DNA of 64,000 bases from Chitinophaga nivalis (GTDB lineage Bacteria > Bacteroidota > Bacteroidia > Chitinophagales > Chitinophagaceae). How positions within the stretch are numbered: the stretch's first letter is position 1; the number at the start of each line of letters is the position of its first letter. Position numbers and translations under genes: made by a program. The notes beneath the pieces are model-generated. The model saw nothing but the letters and a program-made list of their open reading frames with translations, was not told where the DNA came from and ran no database searches. The DNA lies in assembly GCF_025989125.1 (NCBI RefSeq), contig NZ_JAPDNR010000001.1, positions 2,276,301 through 2,340,300 of the forward strand, in the 5' to 3' direction. Shown here piece by piece: positions 1 to 9,600 of the stretch.

Positions 1-1
1 C

Positions 2-1267
2 ACCGAAGAGCTATTCCAGCATATCTGGGAGTTTCGTCTATTTCAGCAGGAGCATCTCTTTACTACCGACGGAGAACCTGTACAAATCATCTATCCCGGA
101 TTACACAATCATCATGACGGCCCGGATTTTACAGGGGCCAAAATCAGGATCAGTCACACGTTATGGGTAGGTCATGTGGAGCTGCACCTGCGTACGTCTG
201 ACTGGTTCCGGCACCGGCACGATCAGCAGCAACAATACCAGCGGATTATCCTGCATGTGGTATTCCGGCATGATATGCCGGGGCGCGAAGCCGTTAATGC
301 GCCCTGTCTGGAGCTGCAGCAATATATTCCCAAATTATTGCTGCACCGGTATGAAGTGTTGCGCCGTTCCGCCGCATTTATTCCCTGCGCGGGCAGGGCA
401 GCCCAGGTGCCGCTGCTGACGTGGCTCAGCTGGAAGGAACGCATGCTGGCAGAACGCTGGGAACGCAAGATGAATGCGTTGCGTGCCTGGCTGCTGCTGA
501 ATAAGTACAACTGGGAAGAAGTCTGTTACTGGGCGGTGGCCCAAAGTTTCGGCATGCCGGTTAATGCCTTGCCTTTTCTGCAGGTAGCACAATCGCTGCC
601 TTATCCGGTGCTGATGCGTTACCGGCATCAATCGCTGCACATAGAAGCGTTGTTGTTTGGGCAGGCAGGTATGCTGGAGGAAGATTTTGCTGACGTATAT
701 GCGTTACAGTTACAGCATGAATTTATGCACCTGCAGCATAAATACCGTCTGCTACCGATGGCCGGTCACCTCTGGAACTGGCTGCGGTTGCGGCCTGCCG
801 CTTTTCCTACCATCCGGCTGGCTACCTTTGGCGCTTTGCTGCAGCAAACCTCCCACCTGTTTTCCCGGATACTGGAAGCACCGGATGTAACCACCCTGGA
901 ACAGTTATTCCTGGTACAGCCTTCCGCTTACTGGCATACTCACTACCGTTTCGGACATACCGTAGATAAAACGCTGCGTCCCGGCAGGCAGGCCGTGTAT
1001 GGTATTCTGATCAATACGGTATTGCCACTGTTGTTTTTATACGGACAGCAGCAAAACCTGAAATACTACCAGGAAAAGGCGTTACATTTTTTACAGCAGC
1101 TACCGGCAGAAAATAATAAGATTACCAAAGGATGGCGGCAACTGGGCGTACATCAGGAAAATGCACTGGAGTCACAGGCGCTGTTACAGCTCAAACAATA
1201 TTACTGTGATGAGAAGCGGTGTTTACAATGCGCCATCGGCGCGAAGATTATCAGCGGGAGAAATTAA
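2..1267 (+). CDS. DUF2851 family protein, 5' end cut by window edge
   Basis: The reading frame is open from base 2 to the TAA at 1265-1267. The real start lies left of the window; the first in-frame ATG at 176 falls inside the conserved domain and is not the start. The visible N-terminus reads TEELFQHIWEFRLF, followed by GEPVQIIYPG, GPDFTGAKI and WVGHVELHL, the typical opening of the DUF2851 family, a widespread Bacteroidota protein of about 420 residues with no settled function. The C-terminus contains a GWRQLGVHQENALESQAL stretch and several cysteines in a CDEKRCLQCAIG motif, possibly a metal site. I cannot assign a reaction. It converges on the OsmC gene and shares a terminator with it. 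Confidence 0.85.
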   Translation, partial: TEELFQHIWEFRLFQQEHLFTTDGEPVQIIYPGLHNHHDGPDFTGAKIRISHTLWVGHVELHLRTSDWFRHRHDQQQQYQRIILHVVFRHDMPGREAVNAPCLELQQYIPKLLLHRYEVLRRSAAFIPCAGRAAQVPLLTWLSWKERMLAERWERKMNALRAWLLLNKYNWEEVCYWAVAQSFGMPVNALPFLQVAQSLPYPVLMRYRHQSLHIEALLFGQAGMLEEDFADVYALQLQHEFMHLQHKYRLLPMAGHLWNWLRLRPAAFPTIRLATFGALLQQTSHLFSRILEAPDVTTLEQLFLVQPSAYWHTHYRFGHTVDKTLRPGRQAVYGILINTVLPLLFLYGQQQNLKYYQEKALHFLQQLPAENNKITKGWRQLGVHQENALESQALLQLKQYYCDEKRCLQCAIGAKIISGRN

Positions 1268-1270
1268 ACA

Positions 1271-1307
1271 TTTCCGGGTAGCTATCCGCAGATAAGCTAC
1301 CCGGAAA
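1271..1307. terminator. Bidirectional stem-loop terminator
   Basis: A perfect 13-bp inverted repeat (1271-1283 with 1295-1307) with an 11-base loop lies between two convergent genes, 3 bases after the DUF2851 stop and 25 bases from the OsmC stop. It probably ends transcription from both sides. Confidence 0.7.
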
Positions 1308-1332
1308 TATAGTGGCTGCAGGTGATGGCAGG

Positions 1333-1740
1333 TTACCAGTTAAAGGTAACATCCTGCAGGATATCCGGATGTACACTTTTGGCTACCGGACAGGTATGGG
1401 CTGCCCGCTCCAGGATGGTTCTTTCCTTTTCTCCCAGGTTATGTCCGGCAGGGAAATCGAATACGACTTTCACACCGGTGATGCGGCGGGGTTCTGTACC
1501 CATGATTTTTTGGATGCTTAATCTGGTACCTTCAATGGCCCAGTTGTTCTCCCGGGCTTTGATACCCATAATGGTGAGCATACAAGACCCCAGCGCGGTG
1601 GCTACCAGGTCGGTAGGGGAGAATCGTTCTCCTTTCCCATTGTTATCTACCGGTGCATCCGTTTCTATGACCGTACCCGACTGCAGGTGCGTGGCGGTTG
1701 TCCGTAACTCCCCGGTATAAATTATTTCAGCTGTTTGCAT
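1333..1740 (-). CDS. OsmC family peroxiredoxin-like protein
   Basis: 135-residue OsmC/Ohr-type protein, a class that reduces organic or fatty-acid hydroperoxides through two cysteines. Both expected cysteines are visible: C53 in ALGSCMLTIMG and C117 in HTCPVAKS. The length matches the short OsmC-like (YhfA-type) subgroup. I chose the ATG at 1740 because the residues before it (a longer frame opens at 1872) are hydrophobic, unlike the family and fall in the promoter region of the divergent gene. Whether it acts on organic peroxides or on another thiol chemistry cannot be told from sequence. Confidence 0.88.
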   Translation of the reverse strand: MQTAEIIYTGELRTTATHLQSGTVIETDAPVDNNGKGERFSPTDLVATALGSCMLTIMGIKARENNWAIEGTRLSIQKIMGTEPRRITGVKVVFDFPAGHNLGEKERTILERAAHTCPVAKSVHPDILQDVTFNW

Positions 1741-1838
1741 CGTGTTATATTTAATGAGACCGTAAAATAAATGTATTTTTAAGATAACTACAACGCAGTC
1801 ATCAACCGCGTTGGTAAACTCAAAAAAAATTAGGTACG

Positions 1839-1867
1839 TTTGTAATATTAACATAACAATACCTTTG
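1839..1867 (+). promoter_or_regulatory. Bacteroidota-type promoter (-33 TTTG, -7 TACCTTTG)
   Basis: TTTG at 1839-1842 and TACCTTTG at 1860-1867 are separated by 17 bases, fitting the TTTG / TAnnTTTG consensus of primary sigma promoters in this phylum. The start codon at 1905 is 37 bases downstream. Confidence 0.5.
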
Positions 1868-1904
1868 TTCAAGCGTTTATTTATTATAATAATAGCCCAT
1901 CACT

Positions 1905-2738
1905 GTGAAAAAATTATACGTAATCCTGTTTCTAACAACACTGGCCGGTGGTTTGCAAGCTCAAACCACTAACACATCACCACGCGATAAGAGTGCAAAG
2001 GAGCAGCGTAAGCTGAAAAAAATCGCCATCCTGCGGGAGCAGGAAGAAGGCGAGAACGTATTTCAGCGTGATTTTTCGGTTGGCGCCCGCCTGAATACAG
2101 ATGGATGGAGCGGTTTTGCGGAAATGGGGTATCGTAAAAGCAGAAAGGTGGTAAATTACTTCCAGTTTGAGTTCTCAGAGAAAAAGGACCATAAGGAAAC
2201 CCGCCAGCAGGGAGGAAATAGTGGCGGTTTCTTTTCTGACCGCCCTTATATTTTCGGTAAACAAAACAATTTTTACCCCCTGAAACTGGGCGTTGGCCAA
2301 CGTTACCTGCTCGGCGGAAAGGGCAATAAAAATGGGGTGGAGGTAAGCGCTATCTATTATGGCGGTATCTCCGTAGGTCTGGTGAAGCCTTATTACCTGA
2401 TGATTAACAAAGGAAGTGGTGGCAATACAGAGCCGATGAAATATGATCCGAATATTACGGATTTGGAGAATCCCTTCCTGAAATTTAATGAAATTACCGG
2501 TTCCGGTGGTTTCGGCAGGGGATGGGGCGAACTGAGCGTGATCCCCGGCTTACATGCCAAAGTGGGGATGCGCTTCGACTGGGCCCACTTCAATGAGGTG
2601 GTAAGTGCCCTGGAAGTGGGTATCAATGCGGAAATGTACACGAAAAAGGTACCCATTATGATCACCGAAAACAATAAACAGTTCTTTTTTAATGCATATG
2701 TCGGGTTGCAATTCGGGAAGCGATGGAACCGGAAATAG
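1905..2738 (+). CDS. Exported outer-membrane beta-barrel-like protein
   Basis: 277 residues. A clear signal peptide (MKKLYVILFLTTLAGGLQAQ, cleavage after AQA/Q) is followed by a short charged linker rich in K/E (about residues 28-50) and then alternating hydrophobic/polar strands with many aromatic and glycine residues up to the C-terminal NAYVGLQFGKRW, as in small outer-membrane barrels. I do not recognise a named family beyond that. It precedes lipA by 43 bases but probably has its own promoter, and no functional link to lipoate is evident. Likely a structural or porin-like protein of the outer membrane. Confidence 0.6.
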   Translation: MKKLYVILFLTTLAGGLQAQTTNTSPRDKSAKEQRKLKKIAILREQEEGENVFQRDFSVGARLNTDGWSGFAEMGYRKSRKVVNYFQFEFSEKKDHKETRQQGGNSGGFFSDRPYIFGKQNNFYPLKLGVGQRYLLGGKGNKNGVEVSAIYYGGISVGLVKPYYLMINKGSGGNTEPMKYDPNITDLENPFLKFNEITGSGGFGRGWGELSVIPGLHAKVGMRFDWAHFNEVVSALEVGINAEMYTKKVPIMITENNKQFFFNAYVGLQFGKRWNRK

Positions 2739-2749
2739 CAGAGAAGTAT

Positions 2750-2757
2750 TAACTTTG
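2750..2757 (+). promoter_or_regulatory. Possible -7 element for lipA
   Basis: TAACTTTG matches TAnnTTTG and lies 24 bases before the lipA start. No convincing -33 TTTG is seen at the usual distance, so this is tentative. Confidence 0.3.
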
Positions 2758-2781
2758 CTTTTTAAAAGAAAGGAATAAACG

Positions 2782-3681
2782 ATGCAAGAACTACCCGTTA
2801 TAGCTGCCGAACCGGCTGCCACAAGAGTGAAGAAGCCTGACTGGCTGCGCGTTAAGTTACCGATAGGAGAGAACTATAAGCAGGTTAGAAGCCTGGTAGA
2901 TACCCATAAATTACATACGATCTGCGAAAGCGGTAATTGTCCCAATATGGGCGAGTGCTGGGGTGCCGGCACCGCTACTTTTATGATTCTGGGCAACATC
3001 TGTACCCGTAGCTGCGGTTTCTGTGCAGTAGCTACCGGTCGGCCGGAGCCGGTAGATCACGATGAGCCACAGCGGGTGGCGGAAGCGATCTACCTGATGA
3101 AAGTAAAACATGCGGTCATTACCTCCGTTGACAGGGATGAACTGAAAGACGGTGGTTCTATTGTATGGGCCAATACCATCAAGGCTGTAAGGGCGTTGAA
3201 CCCTGAAACAACCATGGAAACCCTGATCCCGGACTTCCGTGGTCAGTGGGAAAATCTCCAGCGTATTATCGACGTAGCTCCGGAAATCGTATCCCATAAC
3301 CTGGAAACGGTAGAACGTTTGACCAAACAGGTAAGGATACAGGCCAAATATCACCGTAGTCTGGAAGTTATCCGCCGCCTGAAAGAAGGTGGTATGCGTA
3401 CCAAAAGCGGCATTATGCTGGGATTGGGCGAAACCAAAGAAGAAGTAGTACAGGCCATGCAGGATCTGTATGACAATGGCTGTGATGTAGTTACATTGGG
3501 CCAGTACCTGCAACCTACTCCGAAACATTTACCTGTGGTACGCTTCGTACATCCCGATGAATTTGCAGAACTGCGGGAGATTGGTTACAACATGGGACTG
3601 GACTACGTAGAGGCCGGACCGTTAGTAAGATCTTCCTATCATGCAGAAAAACATATTTTCAGCGGTCGTAATAAAGGATGA
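2782..3681 (+). CDS. lipA: Lipoyl synthase LipA
   Basis: 299-residue radical SAM enzyme that inserts two sulfur atoms into octanoyl groups on lipoyl domains (E2 and H-protein subunits) in the cytoplasm. The auxiliary 4Fe-4S cluster ligands are present as C48, C53 and C59 (CESGNCPNMGECW). The radical SAM CxxxCxxC motif is C74, C78 and C81 (CTRSCGFC). The C-terminal RSSYHAEKH motif carrying the conserved third ligand of the auxiliary cluster is also there. Length and motif order match LipA throughout. No lipB is adjacent in this window. Confidence 0.97.
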   Translation: MQELPVIAAEPAATRVKKPDWLRVKLPIGENYKQVRSLVDTHKLHTICESGNCPNMGECWGAGTATFMILGNICTRSCGFCAVATGRPEPVDHDEPQRVAEAIYLMKVKHAVITSVDRDELKDGGSIVWANTIKAVRALNPETTMETLIPDFRGQWENLQRIIDVAPEIVSHNLETVERLTKQVRIQAKYHRSLEVIRRLKEGGMRTKSGIMLGLGETKEEVVQAMQDLYDNGCDVVTLGQYLQPTPKHLPVVRFVHPDEFAELREIGYNMGLDYVEAGPLVRSSYHAEKHIFSGRNKG

Positions 3682-3707
3682 TCGGAACTGAATTTCAAGT
3701 AATTGTT

Positions 3708-3740
3708 AAAATCCACCCGATAGGGTGGATTTTGATTTTT
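3708..3740 (+). terminator. Rho-independent terminator after lipA
   Basis: An 11-bp perfect stem (3708-3718 with 3723-3733), 4-base loop GATA, followed by a T-rich tail. It lies 27 bases past the lipA stop. Confidence 0.8.
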
Positions 3741-4010
3741 AGACACTATCTTAGCGCCTCAATTGTTTTTACCTAAGTAACAGGTCTCCTGTTATCAAAC
3801 CTACTTCGCCGTTATTTATTGTTATGATTCAATTGTTGCAGTTTGCCTTTGGAAACCGTGATGTCGTCGTATTCGTCAACCTTTGAATAAGCAACCAACC
3901 TGTCAGCTAAGCCTGTTCACTACAGCATAACGCAGCCAGCATCATCAGGCGGAAACGCTTCATGATGTAGCTACACTATATAGCAAATTATGAAGAAGAA
4001 ATGCTATGTG
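3741..4010. other. Intergenic region upstream of RND efflux operon; one 20-residue ORF
   Basis: About 350 bases separate the lipA terminator from the efflux operon. The only reading frame I can see on the + strand is 3824-3886, 20 codons from an ATG and ending TGA (starts MIQLLQFAFG, ends VVVFVNL). It has no clear ribosome binding site, so it may be chance or a leader peptide. The rest shows no gene, tRNA or repeat. Confidence 0.3.
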
Positions 4011-4036
4011 CCAATAAACAGTGTACTGTTTATTGG
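4011..4036. promoter_or_regulatory. Perfect 12-bp inverted repeat before efflux operon, possible operator
   Basis: CCAATAAACAGT (4011-4022) and its exact reverse complement (4025-4036) flank a 2-base centre. It ends 57 bases before the TolC-like gene. The near-zero spacer and symmetric arms look more like a dimeric-repressor site (TetR/MarR style) than a terminator, since no T-run follows. No regulator gene is adjacent. Confidence 0.4.
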
Positions 4037-4093
4037 TGAATGCGTTTCATCTTTTGATTGGTACAATGATGAATTGAATGACAAAAGCCTTTT

Positions 4094-5431
4094 ATGAAGA
4101 AAAGAGCATTTTACCCGGTGGCTATTGTGTTTGGGATGTTGTTATCCCGGCATACCTATGCCCAGCAATCTACGGATTCTCTATTAAACAAGGCTAGTCT
4201 GGAAGACTGCGTCCGGTACGCCCTGACTCACCAGCCTGCTTTAAAGCAGTCGCGGATAGATGAAGCGATTACAGACAGAACGGTCAAAAGTAAACTGGCC
4301 GACTGGTATCCTCAGATAAACCTGGACTATAACCTCCAGCATTACCTGGAGCTACCCACTTCCATCTTTGGCGGCAATCCCACCAAGGTAGGTGTGACGA
4401 ATACTTCCACCGCTACTTTCGGATTAACGCAGAATCTCTTTACCCGCGACCTGCTGCTGGCTACCAATACGTCGAAGGATGTACGTAAACAAAGCCAGCA
4501 AACCACGGCCCGTACCCAGATCGACGTAATAGCCGATGTGAGTAAAGCCTATTACGACGTATTACTGACTACCCAGCAGATCAATGTACTGAACGAGGAC
4601 ATTATCCGGCTGGAACGTAGTCTGAAAGATGCGTACAACAACTATCAGAGCGGTGTGGTAGACAAAACGGATTACAAGCGTGCTACCATCTCCCTCAACA
4701 ACACCCGCGCGCAGCAGAAGTCGGCCCGTGAACTGCTGACGGCCAAACATGCCTACCTGAAACAACTCATGGGCTATCCTGTGAGTGCCGGAGAGGTACC
4801 ACTGGTATACGATACCACCCAGATGGCTGCCCAGGCTAACGGTACCGATACTACGTTGCTGGTAGATTACAAAAACAGGGTAGAATACCAGTTACTCGAA
4901 ACCCAACAACGGTTGTTAAAAGCGAATGTCCAGTATAACAAATGGAGTTATCTGCCAACGGTATCTGCTTTTGTCAACTATGCTTTCGCCTATCAGAACC
5001 AGGAGTTCGCACAGCTGTTCAGTCACAACTACCCCAACTCCCTGCTGGGCGTGAAATTGTCCTTACCTATTTTCCAGGGCGGGAAACGTACCCATAACAT
5101 CCGGATAGCGGAATTCCAGCTGCAACGCAGCCAGTGGGATTTTGCCAACCTGAGAAATCAGATCAATACGCAGTATACCCAGGCGATGGCTACCTATAAA
5201 AGTAACCTCAACGACTACTATACTTTAAAAGAAAACGTGCAGATGGCGCAGGATGTATATAATATGTTGCAGCTGCAGTACAAGGAAGGCATCAAAACCT
5301 ACCTGGAAGTACTGGTATCTGAAACAGAACTGCGCAGTGCCCAATTGAATTACTATAATGCGATGTATCAGGTATTGTCCAGTAAGATAGACCTGCAGAA
5401 AGCATTAGGAACCTTAACAGCTAATTATTAA
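4094..5431 (+). CDS. TolC-like outer-membrane efflux channel
   Basis: 445 residues with a signal peptide ending in HTYAQQ. Two internally similar halves rich in long amphipathic helices and NNYQSGVVDKTDY / LQYKEGIKTYLEV motifs are typical of OEP/TolC proteins, which form trimeric barrels continued by an alpha-helical periplasmic tunnel. It has no lipobox. It is the first gene of a three-gene operon with an adaptor and an RND pump, so it is likely the exit duct of that pump. Substrate unknown. Confidence 0.9.
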   Translation: MKKRAFYPVAIVFGMLLSRHTYAQQSTDSLLNKASLEDCVRYALTHQPALKQSRIDEAITDRTVKSKLADWYPQINLDYNLQHYLELPTSIFGGNPTKVGVTNTSTATFGLTQNLFTRDLLLATNTSKDVRKQSQQTTARTQIDVIADVSKAYYDVLLTTQQINVLNEDIIRLERSLKDAYNNYQSGVVDKTDYKRATISLNNTRAQQKSARELLTAKHAYLKQLMGYPVSAGEVPLVYDTTQMAAQANGTDTTLLVDYKNRVEYQLLETQQRLLKANVQYNKWSYLPTVSAFVNYAFAYQNQEFAQLFSHNYPNSLLGVKLSLPIFQGGKRTHNIRIAEFQLQRSQWDFANLRNQINTQYTQAMATYKSNLNDYYTLKENVQMAQDVYNMLQLQYKEGIKTYLEVLVSETELRSAQLNYYNAMYQVLSSKIDLQKALGTLTANY

Positions 5432-5449
5432 ATGGTAACCGGATCGGAT

Positions 5450-6586
5450 ATGAAAAAAATGAACCACATTCTCTCTATCAGCGCTGCTGGCATGTTGGGC
5501 TTTGCTGCCTGCAAAGGCCCTGCCCAGAAAGGAGCGCCTGTTATGCCCCCCACACCGGTAAATATTACGGAGGCATCCGTGGCGCCGGCCGTTTATTACG
5601 ATAAATATCCCGCTACGGTAGTGGCATTGAACCAGGTGGAGCTGCGTTCACAGGTATCAGGTTTTATCACGGGTATCTTCTTTAAGGAAGGAGAAGTTGT
5701 ACAGAAGGGAAAACCGTTGTACGAAATAGACCGCCGCAAATATGAGGCGGCCTATCTGCAGGCGCAGGCCAGTATTGCCAGTGCCAAAGCCAATTACAAC
5801 AAAGCAAAGAAAGACGACGAACGTTATAAACGACTGGCAGAACAGGATGCGGTAGCCCGTCAGGTACTGGATAATGCAGAAGCAGCCCTGGAAACCACCC
5901 GTAGCCAGCTGGCCGCGGCAGAAGCCAACCTGGCGTCTGTGCGTACCGACCTGGATTACTCCCTCATCAAAGCGCCGTTTACCGGCCGCATTGGTATCTC
6001 CCAGGTAAAACTGGGTGCGCAGGTGAGTCCGGGTACCACCCTGCTGAATACCATCTCCAGCGAAAACCCGATTGCCGTGGATTTCGTGGTAACGGAAAAT
6101 GATATCTCCCGCTTTGCCACCCTGCAGGGGAAAGGTAACGCCAACGACTCTACGTTCCGGTTACAGTTGTCCGACGGTACGGAGTATGTACATGCTGGTA
6201 AGATCCTGGCTATCGACCGTGGTGTGGATAACCAGACCGGTACCATCCGCGTAAGAATTGAATTCAACAACCCGGATGATAAACTGAAAGACGGGATGAG
6301 CTGTGTGATGCGTGTACTGAATGAACAATCCGGTCAGCGCCTGATTATTCCTTACAAAGCGGTTACAGAGCAGATGGGTGAATTCTTTGTATTTGTAGCC
6401 AAAGATTCTGTGGCTGCACAGCAGAAAGTACACCTGGGACCCCGTATTCAGGACCGTGTCGTAATCATGGATGGTATCCAGGCCGGTGATAAGGTGATCG
6501 TGGAAGGCTTCCAGCGTTTACGCGATGGCGGCAAAATCCAGATAGGCATACCGGCAGCTCCGAAAGGCGAGCCAGCGAAGAAATAG
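5450..6586 (+). CDS. RND efflux periplasmic adaptor (membrane fusion lipoprotein)
   Basis: 378 residues starting at the second ATG (5450), because MKKMNHILSISAAGMLGFAAC forms a proper lipoprotein signal with C at the cleavage site; the ATG at 5432 directly follows the upstream stop and would add six odd residues. Order of domains: barrel-sandwich (VELRSQVSGFITGIFFKEGEVVQKGKPLYEID, split hairpin), a long coiled-coil hairpin (about residues 95-165, EAALETTRSQLAAAEANLASVRTDLDYS), the second lipoyl half (IKAPFTGRIG) and a beta-barrel / membrane-proximal part. This is the AcrA/MexA type. It bridges pump and channel. Confidence 0.93.
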   Translation: MKKMNHILSISAAGMLGFAACKGPAQKGAPVMPPTPVNITEASVAPAVYYDKYPATVVALNQVELRSQVSGFITGIFFKEGEVVQKGKPLYEIDRRKYEAAYLQAQASIASAKANYNKAKKDDERYKRLAEQDAVARQVLDNAEAALETTRSQLAAAEANLASVRTDLDYSLIKAPFTGRIGISQVKLGAQVSPGTTLLNTISSENPIAVDFVVTENDISRFATLQGKGNANDSTFRLQLSDGTEYVHAGKILAIDRGVDNQTGTIRVRIEFNNPDDKLKDGMSCVMRVLNEQSGQRLIIPYKAVTEQMGEFFVFVAKDSVAAQQKVHLGPRIQDRVVIMDGIQAGDKVIVEGFQRLRDGGKIQIGIPAAPKGEPAKK

Positions 6587-6617
6587 TTTATCAGTAGTAT
6601 CAACAGAAGAGAAGATC

Positions 6618-9600
6618 ATGATTGCAAATACTTTTATAAAAAGACCCGTCACCGCAATAGTTATTTCTATTGTACTGGTACTGGTAGGGTTATTGGCGAT
6701 GATGAACCTGCCAATAGGACAATATCCGGAAATATCTCCGCCCACAGTACAGGTAACAGGTACCTATACCGGCGCCGATGCACAAACGGTAGAACAAACC
6801 GTGGCCACACCCGTGGAAGTACAGGTCAACGGTACGCCGGGTATGACCTACATCTCCACCAACAACACCAGTAGTGGTCAGATGAGCATGACGGTAAACT
6901 TTGAAGTAGGTACCGACATCAACATTGCCGCACTGGATGTACAGAACCGTGTGGGGATTGCACAGCCTACCCTGCCGCAGGAAGTACAGCGTTTAGGGTT
7001 GACCGTTAGAAAGCGTAACCCCAGTATCCTGATGCTGGTGGCCCTGTACTCACCTAAAGGCACACACGATATCACCTTCCTGGATAACTACACCAACGTA
7101 TATGTAAAAGATGCGTTGCTGCGTGCAAAAGGAGTAGGTGACATCTTCACCCGTGCAGATGATTTCAGTATGCGTATCTGGCTGAAACCGGATAAACTGG
7201 CTGCGATGAACGTCACTGCGGAAGATATCCGTGCTGCCCTGGCAGAACAGAATGCCCAGATTACAGCAGGTTCCGTAGGTGCGCCGCCTCAGCAAACCGG
7301 TCAGACATTCGAATACAACATCTTCACCAAAGGACGTTTATCTACGCCGGAGGAATTTGGTAACATCATCATCAAAACCAGACCAAACGATGGTTCGGTA
7401 GTGTACCTGAAAGATGTAGCCCGTATTCAGCTGGGTAAATTCAACTATGCTGGTAACAACTTCGTGGATGGCAAACGGGCAGCATACCTGCTCGTATACC
7501 AGGCGCCGGGCAGCAATGCGATTGAAACCGCTGCCAACGTTACGGAAGCCATGGAACAGCTGAAAAAACAATTCCCTTCCGATGTGGATTATGTGGTGCC
7601 GTTTGAATCCGTGTCTGTGGTAAAAGTATCCATCGAAGAGGTATTGCATACCATTGTAGAGGCATTGATACTGGTAGTAATTGTGGTGTTCCTGTTCCTG
7701 CAAAGCTGGCGGGCTACCATTATTCCTATCCTGGCTATTCCGGTATCTATCATTGCTACGTTTATCTTCTTCATTCCGCTGGGCTTTACCATCAACACCC
7801 TGACCCTGTTCGGTTTCGTACTGGCGATCGGGATTGTGGTGGATGATGCCATTGTGGTGGTGGAAGCGGTGCAGCATAATATCGACCATGAGAAGATGAC
7901 CCCGCGGGATGCGACGGCACAGGCCATGAAGGAAATATCCGGACCGGTAATTGCCATCGCCCTCATTCTGGCGGCGGTATTCGTACCGGTAGGATTTATA
8001 CCAGGTATCGTAGGACGCCTGTATCAGCAGTTTGCGATCACTATTGCGATCTCCGTACTGGTATCTGCATTTGTGGCGCTGTCGCTTACACCGGCACTGT
8101 GTATCCTCCTGCTGAAACCGATGAAGCTGGATAAAGATTCCAAAGGGCTGAACCGCTTCTTCTATAAATTCAACCGCTGGTTTGGACATACGACTTCCCG
8201 CTACTCCATAGGGGTGAAGAAAAGTATCCGTTACTTCCGGTTGGTACTGGTGATCCTGTTGTGCATTTTCGTAGGTACGATGATGTTATTCCGGGCAAAA
8301 CCCACCGGATTTATTCCTACGGAAGATGAAGGCCGTATGATCATCACCTTTGACCTGCCGGAATCTTCTTCGTCTGAACGTACGGTAGCCGTGATGTCGC
8401 AGATGATGAAAGATCTCGACAGCATGCCGGGTATTAATCACTATGCGGCGCTGGGTGGTTTGAATGCGGTAAACTTCGCGTCCAAATCCAACAGTGCTAC
8501 CATCTTCTGTTCCCTGAAACCCTGGAGCGAACGTAAAGCAGATTCCCTGCAGATCTTCGGGCTGGTGGCTGCGGTACAGAAGAAACTGAGCCGCTATAAG
8601 GAAGCCAATGTGGTGGTAATTCCACCGCCGGCGATCCCTGGTCTCGGACAAACCGCCGGTTTCTCCTTTATATTACAGCAAAAAGGAAATGGCGATATCA
8701 AAGCATTTGAAGGCGTGTTGCAGAACTTCCTGATGGAGGTAAACAAGCGTCCGGAGATTGCCCGTGCCTTCTCCTTCTTTACGGCCCGTACCCCTGGGTA
8801 CCAGCTGGATATAGACCGGGAGAAAGCCAAGAAGATGGGGGTGAAGATTTCGGATATTGCTACTGCCCTGCAAACCTATATGGGTAGTGCCTATATCAAC
8901 GACTTTACCATCTACGGCCGTAACTTCCGCGTGGTAACGCAGGCGGATTCCACTTATCGGGGAGATATCAAAAACCTGAGTCAGTTCTTTGTACGGAATA
9001 CCGCAGGTAACATGGTGCCATTGAGTGCGCTCACCTCTTATAAGGTGATAGAAAACGCACCGGTGATCTCTCACTATAACCTGTTCCGCTCTGCGGAAAT
9101 CAACGGTAACCCGGCTCCGGGCTATAGTAGTGGTGATGCGATCAATGCCCTGAAAGAAGTAGCGGCGCAGGTATTGCCGGAAGGCTATGGATATGAGTTC
9201 TCCGGTTTGAGCCGTGAGGAAATATTATCCGGTTCCAAAACCGTTTACATCTTTGCGTTGTCTATCATCTTTGTGTTCCTGTTCCTGGCAGCATTATACG
9301 AAAGCTGGTCGGTGCCTTTCTCGGTACTGCTGGCAGTACCTATCGGCGCCTTTGGGGCCATTACGGTACTCACGTTCCTGCCTAAACTGAGTAACAACGT
9401 ATATGCGCAGATTGGTTTGATTACTCTCATTGGTTTGTCGGCCAAGAACGCCATCCTGATTGTGGAATTTGCCAAAGAGCGGGTAGACAAAGGTATGGAT
9501 GTGGTGACTGCCGCCGTGGAAGCTGCCAAGCTGCGTTTACGACCTATTGTGATGACGTCGCTGGCCTTCCTGCTGGGTATCATGCCGCTGGTATTGTCTT

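Noticed and set aside
7338..8189. 283-codon open frame on the minus strand within the RND pump gene
   Set aside because: It is antisense to a highly conserved coding region and its product is a low-complexity Y/R/H/N-rich sequence; a shadow of codon bias.
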